A DNA stretch of 35,626 nucleotides from a virus, in the IMG/VR virus record IMGVR_UViG_3300014720_000006, positions 1 through 35,626 of that record; one strand, 5' to 3'. The notes under the pieces are model-generated. The model did no database searches. It worked only from the letters and a program-made list of their open reading frames with translations, and was not told where the DNA came from. How positions within the stretch are numbered: the first letter of the stretch is position 1; every line of letters starts with the position of its first letter. Position numbers and translations under genes: made by a program. This document shows, piece after piece, positions 13,419-21,376 of this stretch.

Positions 13419-16151
13419 TTAGACCTTCATTGCAGGCTGATACGGAGTCACCACCTCGAGCTCATAGCCAGTCACAACAATGTCAGTCTGAGGCTGGTCG
13501 TTTGCCAGGATAACCCGAATCGACTTAGCACGCCCGTTGCTTAACTTATGCTTAACAGATGAGTCTTGAGGGTCGCCGTAGAAGCTCCCATAAGGCGTAA
13601 CACCGTAACCGTCTGATCCGACCGACAGAGTAAACTCAGAGATGGGATTATCCGGCACAAAATTAAGCTCGGTTTGACAATCCAGTGTGAAATTGTTCGG
13701 AGTAATATCGGTCGTAAATACTCGTAATACCAAGTAATTTTTAAATACTGACGCCGATCCAAGAAAATCCCACGGGCTCTTATAGTAGGCCGTGATGGGG
13801 CTTGTATGATCGTTGTAATCGTAGAAAGTGTCAGTGTCTTGTCGACGCCATGAGATCGTTCTCAAAGCTCCATTTTCATCGACTCCGCGCTCTGTAAAAA
13901 GAACATCATCGCCGTAGCGCACAATCCCAGCGCCAGCGTTAATGGCTTCCCACTTAAGCCAAGCGTCTCGTGCGTAGTCATAAACAAGCAAAACACTACC
14001 GGCGTTACAGTAACGAACTCCTGCCACTTCAGTCTCTTTCGGCAAGAAAAGCAGGTACTTTTGCTCTTTGCGATCATGAAACGCCCATGATTTTTGCAGC
14101 CTAAAAAGCTGCTCGTCCGCTGTCGTGGGAGATTGTCGAAACAAAGGGTCGATCCGGCTCACAAGCGGTACTTCGTCAAACGTACCAAGCGAGCTAGGAA
14201 TTGCGGCCCCTGACATTTTCCTGGGCCCAATCGCCGATAGAAAGAAAATAACGCCTCGAATGTCTCGGACGCTTTGGTGCGCGACGCAGCCAATGTCATT
14301 GGTAATCTGGTCAAACCGTAGATTGCCGTCCGCCAAATCGCCAGAGATTGCGTGAATGGCTTCCTTTTGGAATACGATCAAAACTTCGTTTGACGGACTA
14401 ACCGCTGTGATTCGGTCGCCATCTAGGTTTCTGACAAGTTGTTGATTGTCTGGCGTCGGGAAGTATTCTGCGCCTTCAATGTCAGACCAAGCGACAATGT
14501 TAGGTTGTCCATCCAAACAGCCGGCGATGAGCAGATTCTGAAAGACCGTCAGGTATCGGGCCTTCGGGGGAGGCGAGCGATCTACTAAAGGGATCAGAAG
14601 GTCCACCCCCAGAGACGCATCAGCCGTTTTGTCCTGATAAACCTGAGTAGCTGCAAAGCTGTTGTTTGGGATCTGAGCTACCTCGAGCCACAAAGTCGGG
14701 CTCGTAGCCGAGGTTTCGTTCCGATAGATGCCAATTCTCAGATTTGCAGAAACGACAGCACCTGCCAAAATTGTAACAGGGCTACCAGCCACTGTAATAG
14801 AACCAGACGCCTTCGCAGTAATTTCTCGTTGCACATAAGTCTTTATCCCTACTGTGTCGTCATAGAAGTAGGCGGTATCGCCCACTTGAAGCGTGTGCAG
14901 CCCGGCGCCCCCGTCGTTTAGGTTAATGGTATTAACCGCAGTCTGAAGGCCTGTAGAAATCCCGCAGCCCGTACGAAAGCCTTGGCCCTGCGCCAAGTTT
15001 GTAAGGGTTACGTCTATCCGGCGTGGATTAGTCGACAGGATCTCATCGGCATCAGCAACCGTAACCGCAGCTCCGCCGACCGTAATCGACAAAGGGCTTG
15101 AGGAAACGCCTGTAACCGTTCGGGTAACAATAGACGCACTGACTGAATCATAAAACTCAACCGTGTCACCGTTCGCAATATCCGTGCCAGGCTCTACGTT
15201 AATCGTGTTAACCGTGGTCTGAGCGCCCTTGATAAGGGCTCTGTGCTGAGTGCTGATAGGCGTCGGGCTAGTTGAAAGATTGCCTTCGGTATAGTTTCCA
15301 ACCGAATCCACCTGAATGTAGCGGGCCTTGTAAACGTAGTTCCGTCCGACGAAGCCAGCAGCGTCTAAAACGTCAGCAGCGGTAACAGCCCCGCAGGTAG
15401 GCATTCCAGCACGATAGACTTGCGTCCCGTCGTACTTCTGGATCTCGTCCTTACCTGTTGCAATATACAACACATTCTGGACTTGGGCAGCCGAAGCGGG
15501 CTCAGCGTCCGCATCGTTCACAACCGCCATGCCACCAGCAAAAGGGTTAGCCTTAGCCTCAGTCACAGCCTCCCAATAGCCAGCTCTAAGCGTAAAGCCG
15601 TTTAAAGCGTCCTGGGTGATTGCGTTCTTAATATAGGCCGCAGGGATCGTGGTTAAGCCCGTGATCGTTGCAGCCCAATCTGGAAGCGCATCAATGGCAT
15701 TCCGAAGCTGCTGACAGGTATAGGGCGTAGGCTCGTCAACCCCAAGTCCCAAGCCCTGGTCTAAGTCAATGTTTACACCTGCGGTCAAAACTGCTCGGTA
15801 TTGATTTGTAGTCTGGTCAAAAAAAATCGAAACGACCGCTGACGGCTCAGCGCCAGAATAAGTAATGGCAATATTTGTCTCTGACCACCGCTTAAGCCCT
15901 GACGATACCGATAGAAGCTCAGGGACCTCGTTTCCGTTCTCGTCGATCCGATTATAGACAAACGTCCCAAGAGGACCGCCATCCTCTGCATGAGGCGCAG
16001 TCCCTTTCCGCTTAACCAAACTTCCGACCGGGTTAATATCCAGGTTGGAAATGTCTGTTGCGTACTTCTCAGGGTAGTTAAGGTCCGAGGACTTGAGGTC
16101 AAACCCAAAGAAGTTCTTGTATCTTTTGATAAACTTATTTGGGCTAGGCAT
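13419..16151 (-). CDS. Tail nozzle / tail tubular B-like protein, 910 aa
   Basis: The N-terminus (NYPEKYATDISNLDINPVG) matches the start of podovirus nozzle proteins, where the first strand of a beta-propeller-like ring forms. The repetitive all-beta body and C-terminal beta domain fit T7 gp12 or P22 gp10-like subunits. A duplicated Ig-like or beta module is inserted at residues about 309-373 and 400-470 (both with TVNTIN, GDT and YF/FYD motifs). The preceding gene encodes the adaptor, as expected. Assignment rests on order, size and fold style. Confidence 0.75.
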   Translation of the reverse strand: MPSPNKFIKRYKNFFGFDLKSSDLNYPEKYATDISNLDINPVGSLVKRKGTAPHAEDGGPLGTFVYNRIDENGNEVPELLSVSSGLKRWSETNIAITYSGAEPSAVVSIFFDQTTNQYRAVLTAGVNIDLDQGLGLGVDEPTPYTCQQLRNAIDALPDWAATITGLTTIPAAYIKNAITQDALNGFTLRAGYWEAVTEAKANPFAGGMAVVNDADAEPASAAQVQNVLYIATGKDEIQKYDGTQVYRAGMPTCGAVTAADVLDAAGFVGRNYVYKARYIQVDSVGNYTEGNLSTSPTPISTQHRALIKGAQTTVNTINVEPGTDIANGDTVEFYDSVSASIVTRTVTGVSSSPLSITVGGAAVTVADADEILSTNPRRIDVTLTNLAQGQGFRTGCGISTGLQTAVNTINLNDGGAGLHTLQVGDTAYFYDDTVGIKTYVQREITAKASGSITVAGSPVTILAGAVVSANLRIGIYRNETSATSPTLWLEVAQIPNNSFAATQVYQDKTADASLGVDLLIPLVDRSPPPKARYLTVFQNLLIAGCLDGQPNIVAWSDIEGAEYFPTPDNQQLVRNLDGDRITAVSPSNEVLIVFQKEAIHAISGDLADGNLRFDQITNDIGCVAHQSVRDIRGVIFFLSAIGPRKMSGAAIPSSLGTFDEVPLVSRIDPLFRQSPTTADEQLFRLQKSWAFHDRKEQKYLLFLPKETEVAGVRYCNAGSVLLVYDYARDAWLKWEAINAGAGIVRYGDDVLFTERGVDENGALRTISWRRQDTDTFYDYNDHTSPITAYYKSPWDFLGSASVFKNYLVLRVFTTDITPNNFTLDCQTELNFVPDNPISEFTLSVGSDGYGVTPYGSFYGDPQDSSVKHKLSNGRAKSIRVILANDQPQTDIVVTGYELEVVTPYQPAMKV
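14742..15227 (-). repeat. Tandem ~70-residue beta module inside the nozzle protein
   Basis: Two segments of the nozzle protein share the same series: TVNTIN, a short loop, GDT, an aromatic pair before Asp, a strand with T(R/Y)(T/V), S(I/L)TV(A/G)G and a final AVT/PVT strand. They cover residues about 309-373 and 400-470. Their likely role is an external decoration of the nozzle, analogous to Ig-like insertions in other virion proteins. Confidence 0.55.
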
Positions 16152-16153
16152 AG

Positions 16154-17089
16154 TTATGGATAGTAGTCCTCAACACCAAGAAATTGAACATCGAGCAGTG
16201 GGATGCGATCAGGATCTCCGTCCGGTTCAGCAAACGCAAGTCTAAGAGTTTCCTGCACTTTAGACAGGATCTGACTAATCTGAGCCGAGTCAGTTTGAGA
16301 GTCGCGCATCAGAATCCGCAGGTTACAATACTCGAGCAGGTACTTTTCACAGACTTCAGGAAGCTCTGAGTTAGTCGAGGCAAAGTCACCAGCGCACGCA
16401 TAGTTCCCAAGAGCAATCGTCTCGCCCGCTTGAAACGTAAAGCCAGGCTCAACCGTTACGATGCCCGTAACCGAATCAATAGCCGTCACGGGAATAGAGC
16501 GCATTTGAATAGCGCCATTCCGGTCCACCACCGACATAAAACCCTGCTCAACAATCGCGTCAGCGTCATCTGGGACCGTATCAATCGTCAGAGCCGTGAT
16601 TGAACTCCCAGACAGCGTAACCGCAAGAACCGTGCCACGACGTACATCAAACTTTGGGATAGCCTTTTGATAGCTCCAGCGTATTAGGCCAGCCTGCTGT
16701 GGTCTTGGCTGAACCAGGATCTCGCTGCCTCTGCGGATATAGAATGCAGGGTTTCCAGCCTGAGTGTTAAGTCGCTCTTTAATCTGGCCCTTCTTTAGGA
16801 TGTAGTAATCCGTGTCGACGCCTGAGCAGCTATACTCAATCTGGTCAATCCGAGTGCCAAGATACAGATCTCGAGGAACACTGTATGCTTCCTGGCTTTG
16901 CACCGCAGTCTGCACTTTATAGGCAGTCAGGATGCTAGGGAACGTGCTCTGAAGGATAGAATGGATCTCCTCCTGGCCGTCATTCAGGTACTGAAGAAAC
17001 TCAACATCCTGAATGCCAGCGGTCGCGGTAAACTCCTGGTTTTCCGTCGCTCGTCGGCTTGCCGTAATGAGAAGATCAACCCTACGCAT
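16154..17089 (-). CDS. Head-tail adaptor (tail tubular A-like), 311 aa
   Basis: The helical start (QDVEFLQYLNDGQEEIHSIL) is the helical bundle typical of podovirus adaptors that dock under the portal. It is followed by a beta-rich insertion (VRRGTVLAVTLSGSSITAL and VTAIDSVTGIVTVEPG) and a final helix (CEKYLLEYCNLRILM). It stands directly upstream of the nozzle gene as in P22 gp4/gp10 and T7 gp11/gp12. TGAGGAATAA before the ATG is a good ribosome site. Confidence 0.75.
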   Translation of the reverse strand: MRRVDLLITASRRATENQEFTATAGIQDVEFLQYLNDGQEEIHSILQSTFPSILTAYKVQTAVQSQEAYSVPRDLYLGTRIDQIEYSCSGVDTDYYILKKGQIKERLNTQAGNPAFYIRRGSEILVQPRPQQAGLIRWSYQKAIPKFDVRRGTVLAVTLSGSSITALTIDTVPDDADAIVEQGFMSVVDRNGAIQMRSIPVTAIDSVTGIVTVEPGFTFQAGETIALGNYACAGDFASTNSELPEVCEKYLLEYCNLRILMRDSQTDSAQISQILSKVQETLRLAFAEPDGDPDRIPLLDVQFLGVEDYYP

Positions 17090-17356
17090 TTATTCCTCAG
17101 ATTCTGCGGCCTTCTGGCCCTTCATCTTAGCGATAATCAACGCAACCTTGCCCTTGTCTGGGCCTGCGCTTTCCTCTCCGTCTTCTTCCACGCCCTCTTC
17201 TTCAGACTCCATACCTTCTTGGTCGGTCGCCATTTCAACCAAGTGCTCAACCGAGCTGCCCGATTTATCAGCGATAGACTGAAGTTTGCTCACCAACATC
17301 TTAGCCTCTGCCATGTCCTTTTCTGACATTGGCTTGTGTTCCATTTTTTCCATCAT
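17090..17356 (-). CDS. Acidic hypothetical protein, 88 aa
   Basis: I choose the ATG at 17356, which overlaps the previous stop as ATGA with GGAG 9 bases upstream, over the ATG at 17365. The protein is Met-rich at the N-terminus (MEKMEHKPMSEKDMAEAKM) and has a poly-acidic linker (ESEEEGVEEDGEES). It is paired with the very basic product of the preceding gene, so the two could neutralise each other; that is inference. Function unknown. Confidence 0.6.
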   Translation of the reverse strand: MMEKMEHKPMSEKDMAEAKMLVSKLQSIADKSGSSVEHLVEMATDQEGMESEEEGVEEDGEESAGPDKGKVALIIAKMKGQKAAESEE

Positions 17357-17619
17357 TTGCTGCATCTCCAGCGTTTAAGGGCAGCGCCCTTTGGGGTTAA
17401 CTTGCCTTCTTTGCTCGTAGGGCCTGAGACTCCTGACATTCTAGCGCAAAAACTCCTACGGCGTGCTGCTCGAGCGCCGGAAGGATCTTTTTCGGTTACA
17501 GGTGCCTGAAGCTTAGATCCTGTCTCACGGTTCATCTTGGCCCGACCCTTGGCGCTTAAGCCTCCAGTCCGAGCGTGCTTCTTAGGATTGTATCCAATAA
17601 AGGGCTTTTTACTCTTCAC
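17353..17619 (-). CDS. Basic small virion-associated protein, 88 aa
   Basis: The protein is Lys/Arg/Gly-rich (HARTGGLSAKGRAKMNRETG) with two cysteines near SFCARMSG and a C-terminus KLTPKGAALKRWRC. The pattern 'LSAKGRA ... ETGSxL.AP ... FCARMxG' is conserved in my memory of phage structural operons, always without assigned function. High charge suggests DNA or acidic-partner contact in the particle. It is translationally coupled on both sides. Confidence 0.65.
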   Translation of the reverse strand: MKSKKPFIGYNPKKHARTGGLSAKGRAKMNRETGSKLQAPVTEKDPSGARAARRRSFCARMSGVSGPTSKEGKLTPKGAALKRWRCSK

Positions 17620-18101
17620 GAGGTTGCACCCCTGAACGAAGCCATAAGCTCCGCAAGTCCTCGATGAGTAGCGCGCCCTGCCCTAGACATATTTTCACGG
17701 CGAGATTTGCCATGCTGAAGCGCAGACTCTTGGCCTACTTTTGACTCAAGCTCTTTTTGGGCAGCTTGTTGTTCCATAGCTGCGCCTAAAGCTTTAGCTC
17801 CGCCTTTGATTAGCTCTGCCGTTTCTTCAGGGCTAAGGCCATCAGACTGTTTCTTTAAAAAATCTGTATTAGCCCCCAAAGAATACTGCCGTGGGGCTTG
17901 TTCAGTCATGGATACAGGCTTAGCTGCGAACTGACTTCCAAAAGTTGGCTCTTTAAGTCCTTCACTCATTGGAAACTCAGCCTTGCGACTTTTCTCAACA
18001 AGCTCAGAAAGAAGATTGGGGGTAATTCCTTCTTCTTGAGACTTATCCCCGTAACTTGTCATTCCCTTACGGCGCGAACTCATTGGATCAAAAGGATTCA
18101 T
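17616..18101 (-). CDS. Hypothetical virion protein, 161 aa
   Basis: ATG 18101 is used; a TTG at 18107 overlapping the previous stop would add two residues. The protein is soluble and mainly disordered to helical (LLSELVEKSRKAEFPM, then ELIKGGAKALGAAMEQQAAQ). The end, SRAGRATHRGLAELMASF, is basic. It is one of a run of small proteins between the short hydrophobic gene and the adaptor. No family recognised. Confidence 0.6.
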   Translation of the reverse strand: MNPFDPMSSRRKGMTSYGDKSQEEGITPNLLSELVEKSRKAEFPMSEGLKEPTFGSQFAAKPVSMTEQAPRQYSLGANTDFLKKQSDGLSPEETAELIKGGAKALGAAMEQQAAQKELESKVGQESALQHGKSRRENMSRAGRATHRGLAELMASFRGATS

Positions 18102-18103
18102 AA

Positions 18104-18331
18104 TCAACCCATCAGACTTTCGCGGTAAGCTTGAATAAGGCTCGAGAGTGCAGACGACTCCTTGCCCTGCTGCTCGGCAAGCTCTTCCTGCTGAGCTTTA
18201 CCCTGTTCCATAATAGCACTTTGCTCAGCCTGGTAGCGCGCACGTTTTCCAGCCCCGAGCGCACTAGCGAGCCCACTTAGCAGGCTTCCACCCACACCGA
18301 TTAAAGCTCCACCAATCAACGGATCTATCAT
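18104..18331 (-). CDS. Small Gly-rich hydrophobic plus coiled-coil protein, 75 aa
   Basis: ATG 18331 follows a near-perfect ribosome site (GGAGGT, spacing 3); a longer reading frame from 18391 would overlap the previous gene and lacks one. Residues 1-28 are a glycine-rich hydrophobic segment (PLIGGALIGVGGSLLSGLAS) and the rest a Gln/Glu-rich helix. This resembles short internal virion proteins that insert into membranes during ejection. Membrane insertion is inferred from composition. Confidence 0.65.
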   Translation of the reverse strand: MIDPLIGGALIGVGGSLLSGLASALGAGKRARYQAEQSAIMEQGKAQQEELAEQQGKESSALSSLIQAYRESLMG

Positions 18332-18332
18332 A

Positions 18333-18854
18333 TTACCTCCAGTCCACTTCCCACTGACCCCGGAATTGAGAGCCAGTGTAATAAAGTTCAACTAGGTCCA
18401 CCGCGCCATTGTCCTGTGTCAGGATAGGTGCTTGAGACTGTGGCCATTTGACAGATCCAGGGAAGAGCAGATCCCGAAAGACCGCGCCTTGGATCACCCA
18501 GAGCTTATAAACTCCGCCTGCCTGAGCATTAGACAACGTAAGCGTCACGTCGCCAGTAGCCAAGCTAAGGTCAAGCGTCTGAATGTTTCCAAGGTCGAAG
18601 TCTACGGTCTGAGTTGTTCCAGCAGGGGTAAGCGTTGCAGCCACTCCCAGAGCAATGTTCTTAGCAAGCTTCGCGGAAGTAACAGAGTTAGCGGCGTAGG
18701 AGTTGGTAACGAGCTGTCCGCCATCTCCCCCGCCCGTGTGCCTGTGCTGACTAATCTTGGTCCACGTTGTGTTTTTAAGCGTGGTCCCCCAATTATTCGT
18801 CCCTGTTGTGGGAAGAGTCAGCTCAATCCCAAGATTTAGTGTCTCGTAAGGCAT
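18333..18854 (-). CDS. Tail fibre-like beta protein, 173 aa
   Basis: The N-terminus (YETLNLGIELTLPTTGTNNWGT) and the motif SQHRHTGGGDG are typical of phage tail or fibre proteins, HxHxGG-like sequences often being metal-binding in fibres. The C-terminal half is beta-rich and ends GSQFRGQWEVDWR. The TAATG overlap with the preceding gene shows coupling. Third of the fibre-like genes clustered here; probably a small accessory spike or baseplate-like piece. Confidence 0.6.
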   Translation of the reverse strand: MPYETLNLGIELTLPTTGTNNWGTTLKNTTWTKISQHRHTGGGDGGQLVTNSYAANSVTSAKLAKNIALGVAATLTPAGTTQTVDFDLGNIQTLDLSLATGDVTLTLSNAQAGGVYKLWVIQGAVFRDLLFPGSVKWPQSQAPILTQDNGAVDLVELYYTGSQFRGQWEVDWR

Positions 18855-19321
18855 TAGACCCCCGGCTTCGGATATTTACTCTTCACTTCGAGTCGGCTTT
18901 GCATCAGCACGCCCAAGGCTGCTGGACCCCCGTCAAAGTAGGCGTTCATAAAGTCTTCCGGCGACGGGTACTCAGCCTTCCGCTTAGCAATGCACTCCGC
19001 AAGCTCATGCTGCGCCGTCACGTCTACGATTTCGACTGTGTATTCTGCGCGTAGTTTGACGTGCTTCTTAATAACCGCCGGGATTGCTTCCTGCACAATT
19101 TCACCAGCGTCATTCATTACCGCAGCAATCTCAGGCGAGACTTCTACGTCCACTTCTTCGAGTACGTCTGCTGAATCGTGTGGCTCGTCTGCTGGGATGA
19201 GGCGTTCTGCCTTCCCCCAAACGTCTGCTGCTACGCACTCAGCGATCCACGCAGTAGGATCTTCCAGCTGTGCGCCGTGCGTCTGAACACCTTCCAAGTT
19301 TTTAACGATTACTTTTTTCAT
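18854..19321 (-). CDS. Hypothetical protein, 155 aa, fibre-gene neighbour
   Basis: It has a beta-strand start (MKKVIVKNLEGVQTHGAQLED), an acidic middle and a helical end (YPSPEDFMNAYFDGG, then LGVLMQSRLEVKSKYPKPG). Similar YP(S/T)PEDF...RxxVKxKYPKP endings occur in phage proteins next to fibres, so it may assist fibre folding or form part of the tail. No catalytic motif is visible. Confidence 0.55.
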   Translation of the reverse strand: MKKVIVKNLEGVQTHGAQLEDPTAWIAECVAADVWGKAERLIPADEPHDSADVLEEVDVEVSPEIAAVMNDAGEIVQEAIPAVIKKHVKLRAEYTVEIVDVTAQHELAECIAKRKAEYPSPEDFMNAYFDGGPAALGVLMQSRLEVKSKYPKPGV

Positions 19322-19323
19322 GG

Positions 19324-21354
19324 TTAGTTACCTACTCGACTCCAAGAGAAGAAGTTAACACCAACGTCGATTGCAAGATTTACACTATTTGCGTTCAGGC
19401 ATCTCACTTCCACTGTATCTCCAGCATTTAACCTAAATGATTTAGTGAAATTAACTACTTGGCCATGAGCCGCTCCGTTGCCAAACTCAATCATTGCATA
19501 CTGAGTTGATCCAGATAGTGTTTCTGGCCCCGAGGTTACTTTAAACCCACCGGCTAAAACTTGGTTCGTAGAGTTTGAAACACTTTGCGTAGATATGGTT
19601 GAAGAAAACGAATAAACACCAGAAACCGGAGCGGTAAACACTGTACCGTTGAATGCCCCGTGCGAATCGTATTTTTTTGTCGCGTAAGGAATCGTCGCTT
19701 CTGATGAAGTAATCAGAGTTGCAGCAGTGTTCTCATATTTACCGGTTACACTCTCCGTCGCAGCGATAGCTGATGGGCCGGAGAGGCGGAAAATCGAAAG
19801 TTGTCCTTCACCAGCAAGGGTCGTATTGTTTGTAACTCTGATTGAGATGGTATCGCCAGCAACACAGTTAGGTATAATGGCAGTACCGCTACCTCGAACG
19901 TTGCTTGAGCCTATTGCAACGCCGAGCAGTCGGGCAAAAGACCCATTTCTAAAGACTTGAATAGCCCAAGAGTTGGCTCCATTGTCCCCAAGTACGGCAG
20001 ATACAACGTAATCACCTGGCACGCCGACCGTGTAAGCACTCCCACCCCAAAACCCATGAGAATCCTTTGCTGACGTAAAAGTTACGTCAGTAACGCTAGA
20101 AGTCACAGCCTGAGTGGCTGTTTTGGTCCCGCTGAAATCCACAACCCGCGTGTCCGTGTCGTTAGACATCTGAACGGTGGATGACCAGCCGAGGATGGGA
20201 ACGGTTGCTTTCACAGACCAGCGAGCGGACGCGCTTAGGTCTGCGATCTTGTAATAATCGTTTGCGCTCTCTTTTAAGAGGTACAAATAGCTGTTTAAAA
20301 CAATTACGCCTTGCCCCGGAGCAGTAGCCGTTGAAAACGTACCAAAGCCATCGGCGCGATAGCCACCGACCGTCGCCGTTAGCTTCGCAGTGTCGACAGT
20401 CAGTGCCGCCGGTATTCTTAAAGCAATATCTCCGGTCCCAGCAGCAGCCCCGCCGCTTCCGTTTTGAAAGGTAACCTGAACCTCAATTGAGTCGCCAACG
20501 CGACGATAGCGCCCCTGAGGATCTGTCTTTCCAGTCGCATTTAGAGTCGTTGCGTTTAGGAAGGTAGGCGTAAAGTCCACCCAATCCGTCACAGGAGCGC
20601 CGTATTGCACGGTCTGTGGGCCGACCACTACGTTATCAATCGCAAGCGAGTAGGCTGATGCACTTGTCGAGGCGACATGGAAGCAGAGGCGGTAAGTCTG
20701 TCCCGTTGCTTGCGTCTGGAAGGTAGCAATCTGCTTTAGCTTCGTGCCAGCCGTTCCAGACTGCACTTGATAGCCAGCGGGCTGAATCACGACAGGCGTG
20801 CCCGATGGATCAGCGATCAAATAAACCGTAACGTCGCCAGTCGAATACGTCCCGCTTAAGACTTCGTAGTCAAAGCTGACGGTCAAAACCTTGGCTTGAT
20901 CGGCAAGGTCAATCGTCATGTCAGTGGAAACACCTTCGCCCTGACGGTTTGCTGCGTCCTTCGTGAGGTTAAAGTCAGCAGCGCCGCGAAGAGGAGTAGA
21001 GGTCGAGCGCGTCCAAGTAACCGTAGGGCTGCCACCCGTGCCGTCAACAGGCGCAGTGCCAGCGGCGTCAGCGTAAGTGCTCCAGCCCGTCGTGTTAGTC
21101 GCAGCGGTCGGATTCGTGACGTAGTTAATGCCAGCTCCACCAGATCCTACTTCAGACCAGTTGGTTGAGCTTCCAGAGTCATTCTTACGGTACAGTTTAC
21201 TGCTCGTCGTATTGAGAAGCAGCGAGCCCGGACTTGCATCAACCGCTACTGAAGTTGGGTCCGTGGTTGAGCTAATAATATCAGCCCCACTGTTTAAGTT
21301 CAGCGTGCTTTTTAGCGTTTTGACTTTTTGACCAGCAAAGATTGTCGATGGCAT
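19324..21354 (-). CDS. Receptor-binding / tail fibre protein with two C1q-like domains, 676 aa
   Basis: Domains in order: a short N-terminal attachment segment (residues about 1-70, including KLYRKNDSGSSTNWSEVG), a carbohydrate-binding-module-like beta sandwich (about 75-250), a beta domain (about 255-400), then two C1q/TNF-like jelly rolls (about 410-525 and 540-674). The latter share KDSHG(F/A)xxG, a GxYxxS strand and GDT(I/V)xxR(V/C) motifs. Such trimeric heads bind receptors or sugars. The tandem C1q copies may reflect duplication. Likely adsorption role. Confidence 0.7.
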   Translation of the reverse strand: MPSTIFAGQKVKTLKSTLNLNSGADIISSTTDPTSVAVDASPGSLLLNTTSSKLYRKNDSGSSTNWSEVGSGGAGINYVTNPTAATNTTGWSTYADAAGTAPVDGTGGSPTVTWTRSTSTPLRGAADFNLTKDAANRQGEGVSTDMTIDLADQAKVLTVSFDYEVLSGTYSTGDVTVYLIADPSGTPVVIQPAGYQVQSGTAGTKLKQIATFQTQATGQTYRLCFHVASTSASAYSLAIDNVVVGPQTVQYGAPVTDWVDFTPTFLNATTLNATGKTDPQGRYRRVGDSIEVQVTFQNGSGGAAAGTGDIALRIPAALTVDTAKLTATVGGYRADGFGTFSTATAPGQGVIVLNSYLYLLKESANDYYKIADLSASARWSVKATVPILGWSSTVQMSNDTDTRVVDFSGTKTATQAVTSSVTDVTFTSAKDSHGFWGGSAYTVGVPGDYVVSAVLGDNGANSWAIQVFRNGSFARLLGVAIGSSNVRGSGTAIIPNCVAGDTISIRVTNNTTLAGEGQLSIFRLSGPSAIAATESVTGKYENTAATLITSSEATIPYATKKYDSHGAFNGTVFTAPVSGVYSFSSTISTQSVSNSTNQVLAGGFKVTSGPETLSGSTQYAMIEFGNGAAHGQVVNFTKSFRLNAGDTVEVRCLNANSVNLAIDVGVNFFSWSRVGN

Positions 21355-21376
21355 TTAAGTAGGTTCCCCTAGTTCA

